Shown here: positions 37,007 through 45,564 of the stretch, piece after piece
How the letters are laid out: the number at the start of each line of letters is the position of its first letter
How positions within the stretch are numbered: the first letter of the stretch is position 1
Source: Leifsonia sp. Root4
GTDB lineage: Bacteria > Actinomycetota > Actinomycetes > Actinomycetales > Microbacteriaceae
Direction of reading: 5' to 3'
DNA: 64,000 bases
Assembly (NCBI RefSeq): GCF_001425085.1
Contig: NZ_LMDN01000004.1
Location: 1 to 64,000, forward strand
Made by a program: the position numbers and the translations under genes
The notes under the pieces: generated by a model
The model's database searches: none
Seen by the model: the letters and a program-made list of their open reading frames with translations, nothing else
What the model was told of the DNA's origin: nothing

Positions 37007-37730
37007 TCGTGCGGCTCACCGCGACGAGCAGCGCGGTCACGGCCAGGAAGATGCCGAGCACGAGCGCGCAGTAGAGGGCTATGCCGACGGCGCCACCGAC
37101 CTGCGCCGGGTCGAGGAAGAAGTACGGGTACCAGCCGACATCCGCCCCACGGATCAGCGTGAACACGAGCCAGAGCGTCGGGAATGGCAACACCCAGCCG
37201 AGCGTCGACCACGGCATCGGCGAGGTGCGGGGGCTGATCACCGCGTCGACGACCCAGGCGATCAGGGCCAACACCGGCACCACGAAGTGCAGCAGCGTGT
37301 CTGACCAGGGAACGTCGACGCGGTAGGCACGGGTCGAGGCCTGCGCCACGATCACGGCGAAGACGATGCCGGAGACCAGCAGGTAACACATGACGACCGT
37401 GCGCACGATGCCGAGCCACTGCGGGTCCCGCGGCCGGGTGAGCGCCGTCACACCGGCGGCGGTGAGCATGATGACCGCGAGGATCGCCGACTGGATCGTG
37501 AAGTAGCTGAAGAAGTTGACGGTCGCGAACGATGAGAAGCCGAGCACGTAATTGAAGTTGCCGTAGAGGGCGATGAGCTCGAGCGCGGCAATGGCCAGGC
37601 GGTAGACGCCGAGCCCCCTGCGCAGGCGGTGCGGAGCGCTCACTCCGGCGCTCTGCGGCTCGGATGCCGGTGCCTCCGGGCCCAGCCGACCCGCTGTGGG
37701 GTTCGGGGGCGCAGAAGCACGGGGGTGCAT
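36903..37730 (-). CDS. Pr6Pr-like multi-pass membrane protein
   Basis: A 275-residue membrane protein with about six or seven hydrophobic helices and the pattern VDVPWSDTLLHFVVPVLALIAWVVD plus PMPWSTLGWVLPFPTLWLVF, given here in parts as PWSDTLLHFVVPV and WSTLGWVLPFPTLWL, of the Pr6Pr (FAR-17a/AIG1-like) family. Function unknown. Its last 34 codons overlap the 3' end of the amine oxidase gene on the other strand by 104 bases, so the two cannot both change freely there. Confidence 0.85.
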   Translation of the reverse strand: MHPRASAPPNPTAGRLGPEAPASEPQSAGVSAPHRLRRGLGVYRLAIAALELIALYGNFNYVLGFSSFATVNFFSYFTIQSAILAVIMLTAAGVTALTRPRDPQWLGIVRTVVMCYLLVSGIVFAVIVAQASTRAYRVDVPWSDTLLHFVVPVLALIAWVVDAVISPRTSPMPWSTLGWVLPFPTLWLVFTLIRGADVGWYPYFFLDPAQVGGAVGIALYCALVLGIFLAVTALLVAVSRTITARASARRLRREHPGREPSDPARTGAGSPTPQR

Positions 37731-37816
37731 GCTTCAACGCTACGCCGTGCCGGGCGGTGGCGTGGACGGGGAGGGCACGTCGCGCTCTGTCATGGGACTG
37801 CGCCACCCTTTAGGCT

Positions 37817-39025
37817 ATGGCTGTGACCGAAAAAGCGCGTATCTCAGCCCGTATTGCCGCCATCGCCGAATCGGCGACCCTCAACGTTGACGCCAAGGCC
37901 AAGGCCCTGCAGGCCGAGGGCCGCCCGGTGATCAGCTACGCCGCCGGTGAGCCCGATTTCGCCACCCCCGAGCACATCGTCGAGGCCGCACTGGCCGCGG
38001 TGCGCGACCCCAAGAACTACCGCTACACGCCGGCGGCCGGTCTGCCGGAACTGCGTGAGGCGATCGCAGCGAAGACGCTGCGCGACTCGGGTCTCGCCGT
38101 GAACGCCAGCCAGGTGATCGTGACCAACGGCGGCAAGCAGGCCGTCTACCAGGCCTTCCAGACCCTCCTCGATGACGGCGACGAGGTGCTCGTTCCCACG
38201 CCGTACTGGACCACGTACCCGGAGGCCATCAAGCTGGCCGGTGGCCGTCAGGTCGACGTCTTCGCCGGCAGCGAGCAGAACTACCTCGTGACCGTCGAGC
38301 AGCTCGAGGCCGCGCGCACCCCGCGCACCAAGGTGCTGCTCTTCGTCTCGCCCTCCAACCCGACCGGCGCCGTCTACTCGCCGGAGCAGACCCGCGAGAT
38401 CGGCCAGTGGGCGCTGGAGAACGACCTCTGGGTGATCAGCGATGAGATCTACCAGAACCTCACCTACGACGGCGTCAAGGCGGTGTCGATCGTCGAGGCC
38501 GTGCCGGAGCTCGCCGACCGCACCATCCTCGTCAACGGTGTCGCCAAGACCTACGCCATGACGGGCTGGCGCGTGGGATGGATGGTCGGCCCGGCCGACG
38601 CCATCAAGGGCGCGGGCAACCTGCAGTCGCACCTCAGCTCGAATGTGTCGAACATCTCCCAGCGCGCAGCCATCGAGGCGCTGACCGGGCCGCAGGATGC
38701 CGTCGCCTCCATGCGCGAGGCCTTCGACCGCCGCCGCAAGCTGATCGTCGCCGAGCTGTCGAAGATCGACGGCATGCACGTGCCGACGCCGGAGGGCGCC
38801 TTCTACGTGTACCCCGACGTGACCGGCCTGCTCGGTCGCACCTGGGGCGGCGTCACGCCGACGACCTCGCTCGAGCTGGCCGATCTGATCCTGGACCAGG
38901 CCGAGGTCGCCGTCGTTCCCGGTGAGGCCTTCGGCCCGAGCGGTTTCGTGCGCCTGAGCTATGCGCTCGGCGACGCACCGCTGCTCGAGGGCGTGCAGCG
39001 CCTGCAGCGACTCTTCGCGTCGTAG
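37817..39025 (+). CDS. aspC: Aspartate aminotransferase (class I PLP enzyme)
   Basis: A 402-residue fold-type I aminotransferase. Motifs: [38 protein letters not shown], and the PLP lysine Lys244 in [13 protein letters not shown]. The C-terminal carboxylate-binding region is [13 protein letters not shown]. It interconverts aspartate and oxaloacetate with glutamate/2-oxoglutarate. Its position near tRNA-Trp and secE is common in this family of bacteria. A perfect terminator follows. Confidence 0.94.
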   Translation: MAVTEKARISARIAAIAESATLNVDAKAKALQAEGRPVISYAAGEPDFATPEHIVEAALAAVRDPKNYRYTPAAGLPELREAIAAKTLRDSGLAVNASQVIVTNGGKQAVYQAFQTLLDDGDEVLVPTPYWTTYPEAIKLAGGRQVDVFAGSEQNYLVTVEQLEAARTPRTKVLLFVSPSNPTGAVYSPEQTREIGQWALENDLWVISDEIYQNLTYDGVKAVSIVEAVPELADRTILVNGVAKTYAMTGWRVGWMVGPADAIKGAGNLQSHLSSNVSNISQRAAIEALTGPQDAVASMREAFDRRRKLIVAELSKIDGMHVPTPEGAFYVYPDVTGLLGRTWGGVTPTTSLELADLILDQAEVAVVPGEAFGPSGFVRLSYALGDAPLLEGVQRLQRLFAS

Positions 39026-39058
39026 CATCCGCATCTCGTAGAGTCCGAATAAGGAACT

Positions 39059-39107
39059 AGCGAGGTTGCAAGGACGAGTTCCCCAGAACCGTCCTTGCAA
39101 CCTCGCT
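39059..39107. terminator. Strong bidirectional terminator after aspC
   Basis: An 18-bp perfect stem agcgaggttgcaaggacg (39059-39076) with 39090-39107, a 13-base loop, then ttttcctttt on the plus strand. It separates aspC from the convergent LysR-type gene whose stop is at 39116. Confidence 0.95.
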
Positions 39108-39115
39108 TTTTCCTT

Positions 39116-40072
39116 TTAGCGTGCGGATGGCGCTTGGCTCAGCGTGTCGCGGGCGGCGGCCTCGATCGCGTCGGCAACGCGGGTGAGCAGCCCGGACGCC
39201 AGCCGCCACTGCTGCCAGTACAGCGGGATCCCGAGGCTGCCGGCCTGGTCGAGTTCGACGAGCGCACCGGATGCCACGCGCTCCCCCACCTGCAGCGGCG
39301 GCAGCATCCCCCAGCCCAGTCCGAGCTCGATGGCACGGGCGAAGTCAGCCGTCGACGGCACGTAGTGGCTCGGCGGGCGGAGTGGCCCGCCGGCGTCCGC
39401 GGAGGCGTCGGACACGTCACCGGCACCCGGGTCGCGGAGTGCCCGCTCGCGCAGATAGCTGTGCTGCATGTGGTCGGCGCGGTCGAAGTTGACCATCGGC
39501 GCGACGGCCAGTTCGGCGAGCGTCATCCCGTTCGGGAACCAGCGGGCGACGAACTCCGGCGACGCCATCGGGCGATACTCCATCACGCCGAGCGGCCGCA
39601 CGACGCAGCCGGGGATGGCGCGCGCCACCGAGGTGACCGCCGCGACGACCGTGCCGGCCTCGAGCAGGGCGACCGTGTCGTCCTCTCCCTCACGGTGCAG
39701 CTCGAAGCGCACATTCTCGGTGTGGCCGAGCTCCGCCAGCGCCGGCAGGATCCAGGTGCCGAGGGAGTCGGCGTTGACGGCGAGCGGCACGGTCACCGGC
39801 GTGACGGCGCTGCTCTCGACGCCCAACGTCGCCAGCGTCTCGTGTTCGAGCTGCTCGAGCTGCCTGGCCAGCCGCATGACGAGCTCGCCGGACTCCGTGG
39901 CCCTGATGGGCTTCGAGCGCACCAGCAGCACCCGGCCGAGCTGTTGCTCGAGGGCCTTGATGCGTTGGCTCACCGCCGACGGCGTGACGTGGAGCGCGCG
40001 GGCGGCGGACTCCAGGCTGCCCTCGTCGAGCACGGCGGCGAGGGTGCGCAGGTGGTCAGATTGCAGCTGCAT
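39116..40072 (-). CDS. lysG: LysR-family regulator of the LysG/ArgP type
   Basis: A 318-residue LysR regulator. N-terminal helix-turn-helix LRTLAAVLDEGSLESAARAL, then HVTPSAVSQRIKALEQQLGR; the effector domain contains PLAVNADSLGTWILPAL, a LysG/ArgP hallmark. In Corynebacterium LysG senses lysine or arginine and activates the divergent exporter gene lysE. Here the LysE homologue is divergent but 3.6 kb away (43665-44423). About 20 residues rich in Gly/Asp/Ala (DPGAGDVSDASADAGGPL) are inserted relative to the usual form. Confidence 0.87.
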   Translation of the reverse strand: MQLQSDHLRTLAAVLDEGSLESAARALHVTPSAVSQRIKALEQQLGRVLLVRSKPIRATESGELVMRLARQLEQLEHETLATLGVESSAVTPVTVPLAVNADSLGTWILPALAELGHTENVRFELHREGEDDTVALLEAGTVVAAVTSVARAIPGCVVRPLGVMEYRPMASPEFVARWFPNGMTLAELAVAPMVNFDRADHMQHSYLRERALRDPGAGDVSDASADAGGPLRPPSHYVPSTADFARAIELGLGWGMLPPLQVGERVASGALVELDQAGSLGIPLYWQQWRLASGLLTRVADAIEAAARDTLSQAPSAR

Positions 40073-40186
40073 AGGGCAAGGCTAGTGCGGCGTCGGCGAG
40101 GGGCGCCCTTCAGCTGCGGATGCTGCAGCTCTCCTCTGCCCGCTGATTCCGGGGCGGATGCCGCGCTCTGCAAGAATGAGGTCATG

Positions 40187-40792
40187 ATGTCGAATCGCGC
40201 AGCGCGGACCCTGAAGGGTCTCGCCGCCGCCTCGTTCTCGACATTCGTCGCGCTGTTCTCGCACGTCTCCGGTGGCGGCGCCATGCCGGGGCTGCTCGGC
40301 GTACTCGTTCCGCTCATCCTCGCGCTGCCGTTCTGCGTCGCACTCGCCGGCCGCCGCCTCTCGGTGCCCCGGCTCACCGCATCGGTCGCCGTCAGCCAGT
40401 TCTTGTTCCACACCCTGTTCAGCATGGGAGCGACGTCCGCCCCGGCGGCCGGCTCGATGTCTGGACATGCCGGCCACGGGATGCCGATTGTGCTCGACGC
40501 AGCAGCGCTCCCCGCCGCGCAGCTGGGGCACTCAGACACCCAGATGTGGGCCGCCCACCTCGTTGCCGGCATCCTGACCGTCGCCGCGTTGTACTCGGGC
40601 GAGGCCGTTCTCGCACGGCTGGCCGCGTTCACCTGCTTCCTTCTCCGGCGCATCGTTCCGGCGCTGGTCGGCGGGACGCCGCCGCGGCTCAGCCTCACGC
40701 TGCGCGCCTTCGACGTCACGACTCAGATGCGATTCGGCGTCTTCCCCAGCTCGGCCCCGCGCAGAGGGCCACCCGCGATCGCTTTCAGTTAG
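40187..40792 (+). CDS. Membrane protein with His/Met-rich loop, possibly copper-related
   Basis: A 201-residue protein with about four or five hydrophobic segments: an early pair AASFSTFVALFSHVSGGG and LLGVLVPLILALPF, then a loop MSGHAGHGMPI rich in His and Met, then WAAHLVAGILTVAALYSGEA. The loop resembles a copper-binding stretch, and the next three genes are copper-related. No named family is recognised. ATG 40187 has GAGG five bases upstream; the ATG three bases earlier is also possible. The C-terminus (SSAPRRGPPAIAFS) is polar. Confidence 0.75.
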   Translation: MSNRAARTLKGLAAASFSTFVALFSHVSGGGAMPGLLGVLVPLILALPFCVALAGRRLSVPRLTASVAVSQFLFHTLFSMGATSAPAAGSMSGHAGHGMPIVLDAAALPAAQLGHSDTQMWAAHLVAGILTVAALYSGEAVLARLAAFTCFLLRRIVPALVGGTPPRLSLTLRAFDVTTQMRFGVFPSSAPRRGPPAIAFS

Positions 40793-41122
40793 CCACTGCG
40801 CGGCACCCTCGGCGGTGCATCGGCCGCCTGTCTGACTCCGCCGACGTGAGCGACCACTCCGCCGCCTGAGCGGCTGCGGGTGAAGGCCGCGCCGACCGTG
40901 CCCTCCCGACGCTGCGTATGCCGCGTTGCGTCGGCGCGTGCCGGTGCTCCGATTGCGCGCGCCTCGGCGCCGCTGCGGCCCTGTCGCACCGCCCCACCGT
41001 CGCGCTGTTGCGCTTTCCCACGTGCCCACGTGCCCACGCACGTTCCTCTGCCGCGCCCGCGCTCCGTCGCGCGCCACTCCGCGGCACGCATCGGCGAACC
41101 ACTCTCGAAAGGAACACTCCCC
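40793..41122. other. 330-bp gap without a recognised gene
   Basis: The CopC reading frame stays open through part of this stretch, but the translation is Arg/Ala-rich and lacks any signal or family pattern. A short tandem cccacgtg repeat occurs near 41018-41036. It probably carries the promoter of the copper genes; I see no clear operator. Confidence 0.5.
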
Positions 41123-41743
41123 GTGAAACTCTCACGATCCCGACAGCGGGGTGCCGGCATCGCGCTTGCTTCCCTGCTGCTCGGCCTGCTCGGCATCACT
41201 GTCGGCGCCGCTCCCGCCTTCGCCCACGACCAACTGGCGGCAAGCGACCCACCTGCCGGGGCGGCGCTGGAATCCGCACCGGAACAGGTGTCGCTGCAGT
41301 TCACCGACAATGTCCTCACGATCGGCGCCATCGTCGTGGTCGTGGATGCCGACGGCACCTCGTGGGCGGACGGGGACGCGATCCTCGACGGCCCAACCGT
41401 GTCCGCGAGGCTGGCCGGTGACATGCCGGTCGGCGCCTACGAGATTCGCTGGCGCGTCGTGTCAGCGGACGGCCATCCGATCAGCGGCGTCATCCCATTC
41501 ACCGTCGGAGACGCCGTCCAGCCGGTGGACGCGCCGGGAGCCGCGGAGGCCACTGAGCCTCCCGCAGCGACCGCGGCACCGGTGGCCGGCGAATCGCCCG
41601 CTGAGACGGGGTCCGCCATGCGACCCATCCTCATCGGCGGTGGAGGAGCAGCCGCCGCGCTGCTGGTCCTCGCCGCCGTGGCCGTCTGGAAGCGGCGCCG
41701 CGCCCCATCCCAGCCATACGACCATGGCACGCCGTCGTCCTAA
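41123..41743 (+). CDS. copC: Copper-binding protein CopC
   Basis: A 206-residue protein. A Sec signal peptide ends PAFA, giving a mature N-terminal His35, the known Cu(II) ligand of CopC proteins; the partner His118 lies in SADGHPISG with Asp116. The CopC beta-domain is followed by an Ala/Pro-rich linker and a C-terminal transmembrane helix (GGGGAAAALLVLAAVAVW) ending in KRRR, so it is anchored outside the cell. GTG start with AAAGGA upstream. No CopD partner is seen here. Confidence 0.92.
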   Translation: MKLSRSRQRGAGIALASLLLGLLGITVGAAPAFAHDQLAASDPPAGAALESAPEQVSLQFTDNVLTIGAIVVVVDADGTSWADGDAILDGPTVSARLAGDMPVGAYEIRWRVVSADGHPISGVIPFTVGDAVQPVDAPGAAEATEPPAATAAPVAGESPAETGSAMRPILIGGGGAAAALLVLAAVAVWKRRRAPSQPYDHGTPSS

Positions 41744-41786
41744 CGGCGGCCAGACACACAACGACAACAACCAGAAAGGCACCACC

Positions 41787-42329
41787 ATGAATGCACGCAC
41801 CACATCACGAGTCGCGGTCCTCGCCGCAGCAGCCCTCATCGCCCTGACCGGCTGCGCCACCGGCGCCGCGCCGGCATCCGACGCGCAGGCGACCGCCGCC
41901 GAGACCGTCTCCGTTCACAACGCCTGGGTCAAGGCCGCCGACTCCGGCATGTCCGCCGCGTTCGCCGAGCTTGAGAACTCCGGTTCGGAGGACGTCACCG
42001 TCACTGCGGCGACCTCCGCCGCGTCGAGCGATCTGCAGCTGCACGAGACGGTCGAGAACGAGGCGGGCGAGATGACGATGCGCGAGAAGGACGGCGGATT
42101 CGTCATCCCGGCCGGGGAGAGCCTCAGCCTGGAGCCCGGCGGGAACCACATCATGCTGATGGGCCTGGCGAACCCGATCAAGGCGGGAGACGAGCTCAGC
42201 TTCACGCTCACCTTCTCCGACGGGTCCACGGCCGACTTCACCGCACCGGCCAAGGATTACTCCGGCGCGAACGAGAGCTACGAGGGTGACGACATGGAGA
42301 TGGACATGGAGATGGACGGCGATCACTGA
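41787..42329 (+). CDS. PCu(A)C-type copper chaperone lipoprotein
   Basis: A 180-residue lipoprotein: lipobox IALTGC with Cys23. The Cu(I) site of the family is visible as His86, Met96, His121 and Met123 (HETVENEAGEM and NHIM), close to the H-X10-M-X21-H-X-M consensus. The tail (EGDDMEMDMEMDGDH) adds more Met/Asp/His. Such chaperones deliver copper to cytochrome oxidase or other cuproenzymes, as ECuC does in Streptomyces lividans. One-base TGATG overlap with the peroxidase gene. Confidence 0.93.
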   Translation: MNARTTSRVAVLAAAALIALTGCATGAAPASDAQATAAETVSVHNAWVKAADSGMSAAFAELENSGSEDVTVTAATSAASSDLQLHETVENEAGEMTMREKDGGFVIPAGESLSLEPGGNHIMLMGLANPIKAGDELSFTLTFSDGSTADFTAPAKDYSGANESYEGDDMEMDMEMDGDH

Positions 42330-43564
42330 TGGCTGACGACCAGAACTCAGGCTCTGGTCGCAGCGGGCTGAGCCGGCGTCGACTCCTCCTCGGAGGGGTC
42401 GTCGCCGGCCTCGGCGCCGCCACCGCGATCGGTGCCGACCTCGCGCTCAACCCCGGTGCCGATGGGCCAGCGCCAGAACCCGCCGCGTCAGTGAACGGCT
42501 CGGCGACCGTCCCGTTCTACGGCGTGCATCAAGCGGGCATCACGACGGCTCCACAGGCGCATGCGACCTTCATCGCGCTGGACCTGCAGCACGGAGTCGA
42601 TCGCGACGCCCTGCAGCGGATGATGCGCATCCTCAGCGATGACGCCGCACGGCTGACGCAAGGGCGGGCGGCACTGGCCGATTCCGAGCCCGAGCTCGGA
42701 ACGGTGCCTGCACGCCTGACCGTCACGTTCGGATTCGGACCGGAATTCGTCGCCCGGGCCGGGGCCGGTGACACGCGACCGGGCTGGCTCCGCCCCCTGC
42801 CCGCATTCACGATCGACCGACTCGATCCCGTCTGGAACGACGGCGACCTGCTGCTGCAGATCGCCGCCGACGATGCGTTCACGGTGGCGCACGCGGCGCG
42901 AATGCTCCTGAAAGACTCCCGCAGCTTCGCCACCGTGCGCTGGACCCAGACCGGGTTCCGCCGTGCGCACGGGTCCGAGAAGCCCGGCACGACGATGCGC
43001 AACCTCTTCGGCCAGGTGGACGGCACCGTCAACCTGACTCCGGGCACAGCCGACTTCGACCGTCTCGTGTGGAACGAGCGGGGCTGGCTCGCCGGGGGGA
43101 GCGGCCTCGTGATCCGCCGAATCCGGATGGATCTCGACAAGTGGGATCGGCTCGATCGTGGAGGGCGCGAGCAGTCCGTCGGACGGACGCTCGCCACCGG
43201 CGCGCCACTGACGGGAACGAGCGAGCACGACGAACCGGACTTCGCGGCGACGACGAGCATCGGCTTTCCCGTGATCCCGGAGTTCTCCCACATCCGCCGT
43301 GCCCGCTCCGAGAACACCGATGAGCGCATCTTCCGTCGCGGCTACAACTACGACGCCGCCCCGACAGGCGGCGAGATCTCCAACAGCGGGCTGCTGTTCG
43401 TCTCCTATCAGGCCGACGTCGACCGACAGTTCGTGCCGGTGCAACGCCGGCTCGATGAGTTGGATCTCCTCAACGAGTGGACGACCCCGATCGGCTCGGC
43501 GGTGTTCGCCATCCCACCCGGATGCCGGGAGTCCGGATTCGTCGGCGACACCCTGCTGTCGTGA
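42329..43564 (+). CDS. Tat-exported DyP-type heme peroxidase
   Basis: A 411-residue dye-decolorising peroxidase. Twin-arginine signal SRRRLLLGG; the GXXDG motif is GQVDG with distal Asp231, the proximal heme ligand is probably His321 in PEFSHIRRA. Related to EfeB and to DtpA, the S. lividans DyP encoded with copper chaperones. Coupling to the PCu(A)C gene suggests a role in extracellular copper handling; iron release from heme, as claimed for EfeB, is the alternative. Confidence 0.93.
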   Translation: MADDQNSGSGRSGLSRRRLLLGGVVAGLGAATAIGADLALNPGADGPAPEPAASVNGSATVPFYGVHQAGITTAPQAHATFIALDLQHGVDRDALQRMMRILSDDAARLTQGRAALADSEPELGTVPARLTVTFGFGPEFVARAGAGDTRPGWLRPLPAFTIDRLDPVWNDGDLLLQIAADDAFTVAHAARMLLKDSRSFATVRWTQTGFRRAHGSEKPGTTMRNLFGQVDGTVNLTPGTADFDRLVWNERGWLAGGSGLVIRRIRMDLDKWDRLDRGGREQSVGRTLATGAPLTGTSEHDEPDFAATTSIGFPVIPEFSHIRRARSENTDERIFRRGYNYDAAPTGGEISNSGLLFVSYQADVDRQFVPVQRRLDELDLLNEWTTPIGSAVFAIPPGCRESGFVGDTLLS

Positions 43565-43664
43565 CGACCGCGCCGACCGCGAACGGAGGGAAAGATAAGC
43601 CTGGCTAATGCACCGTAAGAATCATGAGCTGGATTGAATGACGATCGCGATCTACCGTTGATCC

Positions 43665-44423
43665 GTGACTCCTTCCCTCGCTCCCCTTCTCGCCGGACTC
43701 GGCCTCGGCCTGTCGCTGATCATCGCCATCGGCGCTCAGAACGTCTTCGTATTGCGCCAGGGGATCCGCCGGGAGCACGTTCTCGCGGTCGTGATTCTCT
43801 GCGCGGTGTCCGATGCCGCTCTGATCGCCGTCGGCATCAGCGGCATCGGCGCCGTGCTCGAACAGCTGCCGTGGCTGTTGCCTGTCGCACGCTGGGCGGG
43901 CGCTGCGTTCCTGATCGGCTACGGGCTGCTCGCCGCGCGGCGCGCGCTGCGGCCGGGAGCGACCGGCCTGCTGGCCGACACCGCAGGCGGCAGAGACGAG
44001 GCCGAGCTGGAGGCCGTCGCGGTCTCGACGAGCGCCGCGTCGGTTGGCACAGCTTCGGCGAGCGCCGGTGGATCAGAGCCCACCGGCGCAGCGACATCCG
44101 CACAGCGACAGGGCAGGACCGGTCGGCGCGCGGGAACCCTCGGCGCAGCGTTGGCGACAGCCTTCGCGCTGACGTGGCTGAACCCGCACGTCTACCTCGA
44201 CACCGTCTTCCTGCTCGGCTCCGTGGCGAACGGCTACGGCGAGGCGCGTTGGCTGTTCGGGGCCGGGGCGATCATCGCCAGCGTCCTCTGGTTCACGAGC
44301 CTCGGATTCGGCGCCCGCTACCTGGGCCGCTGGCTCGCCACCCCGCGGGCATGGCGCATCGTCGACGGCGCGATCGCCGTCGTCATGGTGGTGCTCGGGG
44401 TGCTGCTCGTGCTTCCCCGCTAG
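43665..44423 (+). CDS. lysE: LysE/ArgO family amino acid exporter
   Basis: A 252-residue transporter. The N-terminal hallmark GLSLIIAIGAQNVFVLRQGI and LTWLNPHVYLDTVFLLG identify LysE, exporter of lysine and arginine. A hydrophilic loop of about 50 residues rich in Ala/Ser/Gly sits between helices three and four, longer than usual. GTG start. Its stop codon is shared in the palindrome ctag with the convergent binding-protein gene. A degenerate palindrome (aagcctggct, 43597-43606) lies 58 bp upstream. Confidence 0.9.
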   Translation: MTPSLAPLLAGLGLGLSLIIAIGAQNVFVLRQGIRREHVLAVVILCAVSDAALIAVGISGIGAVLEQLPWLLPVARWAGAAFLIGYGLLAARRALRPGATGLLADTAGGRDEAELEAVAVSTSAASVGTASASAGGSEPTGAATSAQRQGRTGRRAGTLGAALATAFALTWLNPHVYLDTVFLLGSVANGYGEARWLFGAGAIIASVLWFTSLGFGARYLGRWLATPRAWRIVDGAIAVVMVVLGVLLVLPR

Positions 44424-45310
44424 CCCGCGGAAGCCGGGTTGATGGTGATCGCCTCGAGGCCCCCGGCGCGCACGCCCCAGGTGTCGAGGATTGCACCGTA
44501 GCTTCCGTCGTCGACCATGCCTTGCAGGGCCAGCTGAACGGCTTCGGCCATGCCGGAGCCCTTCGCGACGGCGAAGCCATATGGCGCGACGTCGAAGGTC
44601 TCACCGGCCGGCTGCAGCTTGCCCTCCAGCTTGGAGAGCGCGTAGAGCGCCACCGGCGAATCGGCGCTGAAGGCGTCGGCCTGACCGAGCACGACGGCGT
44701 TGACCGCGTTCCCCTGCGTGTCGAACGGCATCTTGACGATCGCCGGTTTGCCCGCGGCGACGCACGCCGCGCTCTTGGCAGGCACCTCGCTCGTGTCTTG
44801 ATAGGTGGTCGCCTGAACCGCGACCTTCAAGCCGCACGCATCCGCCGGATCGACGGTGCGCCCGACCGGCGCGGCCCACTGCACGCCGGCGTCGTAGTAG
44901 TGCACGAAGTCGAGTTGCTTCTCGCGCTCGACCGTGTCGGTGAACGACGATGCTCCCAGGTCGAACTTGTTGCCACGAACGGAGGGGATGATGTTGTCGA
45001 AATTCGAGTCCGCGACGACGGCTTCCAGCCCGAGGGCACGCGCGACCCCCCTCGCAAGCTCGAGGTCCCACCCGATCGGCTCCCCCTCGCTATCTTTGAA
45101 CTCGTTGGGCGCGTAGTTGGGCGCGGTGCCGATGGCGAGCACACCGGAATCTGCGACGGCCTGCGGCAGCAGCGCGGCGGCGTCCGCATTCACCGTGACC
45201 GCCGCCACCCGCTCGGCCGCCCCGGTCATCTCGGGCATCGAGTTGTCGACGCAGCCGGTCAGCAGCAGCACCGACGCGACGACGGGCGGGAGAACGAACC
45301 GGGCGCGCAT
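44420..45310 (-). CDS. Orphan amino acid-binding lipoprotein, paralogue of 11176-12072
   Basis: A 296-residue family 3 solute-binding protein with lipobox LLTGC (Cys20). It shares long near-identical stretches with the importer protein at 11176-12072, for example NYAPNEFKD, FDNIIPSV, ACGLKVAVQATTY and GMAEAVQ. No permease or ATPase is adjacent, so it may load the distant importer, or serve as a receptor. It ends four bases into the lysE stop region. Confidence 0.92.
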   Translation of the reverse strand: MRARFVLPPVVASVLLLTGCVDNSMPEMTGAAERVAAVTVNADAAALLPQAVADSGVLAIGTAPNYAPNEFKDSEGEPIGWDLELARGVARALGLEAVVADSNFDNIIPSVRGNKFDLGASSFTDTVEREKQLDFVHYYDAGVQWAAPVGRTVDPADACGLKVAVQATTYQDTSEVPAKSAACVAAGKPAIVKMPFDTQGNAVNAVVLGQADAFSADSPVALYALSKLEGKLQPAGETFDVAPYGFAVAKGSGMAEAVQLALQGMVDDGSYGAILDTWGVRAGGLEAITINPASAG

Positions 45311-45564
45311 GGGAATCCTTTGAATAGGGGCTTCAGATATCTTCAGCCCGTGCCCATGATGCTGACGCGGCGCTGAGGCGCGTGAACGTCGGCTACAACG
45401 GGCGACTGGTTTTCCACGCGGTCGACCCGACTATGGGTGCCAGGAAAGTCTAGGTGAGACTCCTGCGTGAACCCCGAGTCGACCCGGCATCCACCGATCG
45501 GGGGATGCCGAAATCCGCCGGTCCACCGCTGGCGCGGCATCCATTCGCACGCCACGCTGGAATC

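Noticed and set aside
40880-41122. N-terminal extension of CopC
   Set aside because: The frame is open, but the signal peptide begins at GTG 41123 with a ribosome binding site, and the extension is basic, low-complexity sequence.
43634-45376. 580-residue plus-strand frame over lysE and the orphan binding protein
   Set aside because: The two real genes show strong family motifs; this frame shows none.
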